DNA from: Schleiferiaceae bacterium
GTDB taxonomy: Bacteria; Bacteroidota; Bacteroidia; Flavobacteriales; Schleiferiaceae
Assembly (NCBI GenBank): GCA_022424815.1
Contig: JAKMGS010000023.1
Coordinates: 1-18,080 of the forward strand
Length of the DNA stretch: 18,080 nucleotides
Reading direction: 5' to 3'
Positions 16,386 to 18,080 of the stretch are shown in pieces. Below the pieces are notes generated by a model. It had not been told where the DNA came from and ran no database searches. It saw only the letters and a program-made list of their open reading frames with translations. Positions within the stretch are counted from its first letter, which is position 1. The number at the start of each line of letters is the position of its first letter. The position numbers and the translations under genes are program-made.

Positions 16386-16422
16386 GGAAACACTATAACC
16401 AAAAAACGTTTCTTTTGTTTCC
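16386..16422. promoter_or_regulatory. Inverted repeat upstream of tetR, possible TetR operator
   Basis: GGAAACA (16386-16392) and TGTTTCC (16416-16422) form a perfect 7-base inverted repeat with a 23-base spacer. Inside lies the 8-base palindrome AAACGTTT (16404-16411), so a GTTTC half-site recurs (16408-16412 and 16417-16421). The block is 20-56 bases upstream of the tetR ATG, in the region where its promoter must lie. Binding by this TetR is an inference from position and symmetry; the wide spacer is not typical of a single TetR site. Confidence 0.4.
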
Positions 16423-16504
16423 GCCTTCACACAACTTTTATGCCAAAACATGGTTTTCACACTTTTTTTTGATTGTGAAAGGGCATATTTTCATAGTATA
16501 ATGC

Positions 16505-16512
16505 CATCTTTG
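16505..16512 (+). promoter_or_regulatory. Weak candidate -7 box for asnS
   Basis: CATCTTTG differs by one base from TAnnTTTG and lies 18 bases before the asnS ATG. No TTTG element is found at the usual distance upstream. A TATAAT (16497-16502) also occurs here but without a matching -35. The position is reasonable, the match weak. Confidence 0.25.
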
Positions 16513-16530
16513 TGGCAAAGACATCTATAC

Positions 16531-17931
16531 ATGAGCATCAAACAACTCCTACACCAGCCGGCCATTGGCGAAAGAGTAACGGTAAAAGGATGGGTTCGTT
16601 CCTTCCGTAGTAACAGATTTATTGCCCTCAACGACGGCTCTTGCTTGGCCACGTTGCAGTGTGTCATAGATTTTGAAAATGCGGATGAAAATGAGCTTAA
16701 GCGTATTACGACCGGCTCTTGTTTAGCCATAACAGGTTCTTTATCAGAGAGCCAAGGACGCGGTCAGAGCGTAGAAATTATCGTTGATCATTTTCAGGTG
16801 TTAGGGGATGCTCCCGTGGAGGATTATCCTTTACAGCCGAAAAAACACAGCTTGGAGTTCTTGCGCGAAATCGCACACCTTCGTCCACGCACCAATACTT
16901 TCGGCGCGGTATTCCGTTTGCGCCATGCGTTGAGCTTCGCCGTGCACAACTATTTTAATAAGGAGGGCTTTTTTAACTGGCACAGCCCCATCATCACCGG
17001 CTCTGATGCCGAGGGTGCGGGCGAGATGTTCCGCGTGAGCACCCTACCCGCTTCAGGCGGTGATGTCGCAGAAGATTTCTTCGGTAAAGAAACCCACCTC
17101 ACAGTGAGTGGACAGCTGGAGGGTGAACTAGGCGCCATGGGTCTTGGAAAGATCTACACCTTTGGACCTACGTTCCGCGCAGAAAACTCCAATACCACCC
17201 GCCACCTTGCTGAGTTCTGGATGATCGAACCGGAGATGGCCTTTTACGACCTTGAAATGAACATGGATTTGGCGGAAGATTTCCTAAAATACTGTATTCA
17301 ATACTTGCTCGACAACTGTCGCGAAGACCTCCAATTCCTTGACCAGCGCTTTGCCGACGAGCAAAAAGGCAAGCCTCAAAACGAGCGCTCAGAGCAGGGA
17401 TTGATCGAGAAACTAGAATTCGTAGTAAGCAATGATTTCGTTCGATTGAGCTACACGGATGCGATCGAAATCTTGAAGCGCAGTAAGCCAAATCAGAAAA
17501 AGAAATTCAAATACCTCATCAACGAATGGGGCGCAGATCTACAAAGCGAGCACGAGCGGTACCTCGTTGAGAAACACTTCAAGGCTCCTGTAGTGCTCTT
17601 CGATTACCCGGCCTCCATCAAGGCCTTTTACATGCGTTTGAACGACGACGGTAAAACCGTACGCGCCATGGACATTTTGTTCCCCGGAATCGGCGAAATC
17701 GTCGGCGGATCACAGCGCGAAGAGCGTCATGATGTGTTGAAAGAAAAAGTCGCTGCCGTAGGAATTCCTGAGGAAGAATTATGGTGGTACCTCGAAACTC
17801 GCAAGTTCGGAACCTGTGTACACAGTGGTTTTGGACTAGGTTTTGAGCGTTTGGTCCAATTTTGTACGGGCATGGGCAACATCCGTGATGTCATCCCATT
17901 CCCACGTACTCCGGGAAGCGCAAACTTCTAA
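16531..17931 (+). CDS. asnS: Asparaginyl-tRNA synthetase
   Basis: This 466-residue class IIb synthetase charges tRNA-Asn with asparagine; the length equals that of E. coli AsnRS. An OB-fold anticodon-binding domain (about 1-100, VTVKGWVRSFRSNRFIALNDG) is followed by the class II catalytic core. Motif 1 lies around FRLRHALSFAVHNYFNKEGF. Motif 2 is GPTFRAENSNTTRHLAEFWMIEPE, and motif 3 is GFGLGFERLVQFCTGMGNIRDVIPFPRTPG near the C-terminus. The AEFWMIEPE form favours AsnRS over AspRS. The ATG at 16531 was chosen; an in-frame ATG 81 bases upstream would add a tail (VFTLFFDCERAY...) unlike the family and would cover the promoter region. It is divergent from the tetR operon, and rpoN begins 18 bases after the stop, so the two are probably co-transcribed. 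Confidence 0.97.
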   Translation: MSIKQLLHQPAIGERVTVKGWVRSFRSNRFIALNDGSCLATLQCVIDFENADENELKRITTGSCLAITGSLSESQGRGQSVEIIVDHFQVLGDAPVEDYPLQPKKHSLEFLREIAHLRPRTNTFGAVFRLRHALSFAVHNYFNKEGFFNWHSPIITGSDAEGAGEMFRVSTLPASGGDVAEDFFGKETHLTVSGQLEGELGAMGLGKIYTFGPTFRAENSNTTRHLAEFWMIEPEMAFYDLEMNMDLAEDFLKYCIQYLLDNCREDLQFLDQRFADEQKGKPQNERSEQGLIEKLEFVVSNDFVRLSYTDAIEILKRSKPNQKKKFKYLINEWGADLQSEHERYLVEKHFKAPVVLFDYPASIKAFYMRLNDDGKTVRAMDILFPGIGEIVGGSQREERHDVLKEKVAAVGIPEEELWWYLETRKFGTCVHSGFGLGFERLVQFCTGMGNIRDVIPFPRTPGSANF

Positions 17932-17949
17932 TCTACATCTCCCCAACCT

Positions 17950-18080
17950 ATGCTAAAGCAGACCCTTGCACAGAAACTTCAACAAAAACTGAGTCCCCAA
18001 CAGATTCAGCTCATGAAGCTCGTGCAGCTGCCTACGCAAAGTTTGGAGGCCCGCATCAAACAAGAAATCGAAGAAAACCC
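17950..18080 (+). CDS. rpoN: RNA polymerase sigma-54 factor, N-terminus only
   Basis: The frame from the ATG at 17950 is open to the end of the window (43 residues). It begins MLKQTLAQKLQQKLSPQQIQ and continues LMKLVQLPTQSLEARIKQEIEENP, the glutamine- and leucine-rich region I of sigma-54. That region contacts core polymerase and the AAA+ activator. The core-binding region and the RpoN box lie beyond the window. The position directly after asnS matches the gene order I recall from many Bacteroidota. Confidence 0.92.
   Translation, partial: MLKQTLAQKLQQKLSPQQIQLMKLVQLPTQSLEARIKQEIEEN

Noticed and set aside
16367..16402. TTG start extending the TetR protein by 12 residues
   Set aside because: The added residues do not resemble a TetR N-terminus, and they would overlap the probable promoter/operator region.
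16450..16530. Upstream in-frame ATG extending AsnRS by 27 residues
   Set aside because: The extension has no counterpart in the family, while the ATG at 16531 gives the standard 466-residue enzyme.

Overview
The window looks like a Bacteroidota chromosome, most likely the Flavobacteriales/Cryomorphaceae side, though that depth is inference. The signs are a secreted protein with a type IX secretion (T9SS) C-terminal sorting domain, candidate promoters of the Bacteroidota TAnnTTTG type, few Shine-Dalgarno sequences, an asnS-rpoN gene pair, and an RND pump with a C-terminal loop that I recall from Bacteroidota pumps. No rRNA gene, CRISPR array or insertion sequence is visible.

Left part (1-1800): this is the end of an AT-rich integrated element. 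Reading leftward on the minus strand there is a tRNA-Ala(GGC) gene cut off in its anticodon arm, a short stretch with repeats, a complete tyrosine recombinase, and, 4 bases after it, a DEDDh (DnaQ-like) exonuclease that runs off the window. The tRNA keeps its promoter-like box and its 5' half, but no T-arm or 3' acceptor strand follows. This side therefore carries a split tRNA rather than the restored tRNA usually found at such junctions. This is the most unusual feature of the window.

Middle (1801-9731): an AT-rich orphan lipoprotein gene is followed by a clear shift to a more GC-rich backbone. A 1083-residue secreted CotH-kinase-family protein (plus strand) converges on a minus-strand cluster of dxs, a YceI-family gene and a DEAD-box RNA helicase, separated by 3-4 bases. 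The last helicase codon and the last CotH codon overlap in the sequence TTAA. The DXS is about 100 residues shorter than usual but keeps most catalytic residues. Its YceI neighbour belongs to a family with known isoprenoid-binding members, which suggests a shared isoprenoid or quinone theme.

Right part (9777-18080): tetR, tolC-like, hlyD/acrA-like and RND pump genes form a compact minus-strand operon with gaps of 0, -4 and 16 bases, ended by a strong hairpin terminator. It encodes a complete tripartite efflux system with its probable repressor as the first gene. Divergent from it, asnS (asparaginyl-tRNA synthetase) and the start of rpoN (sigma-54) are on the plus strand.

Most of the window is ordinary core genome. 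The accessory interest lies in the first 2.9 kb and in the atypical DXS.
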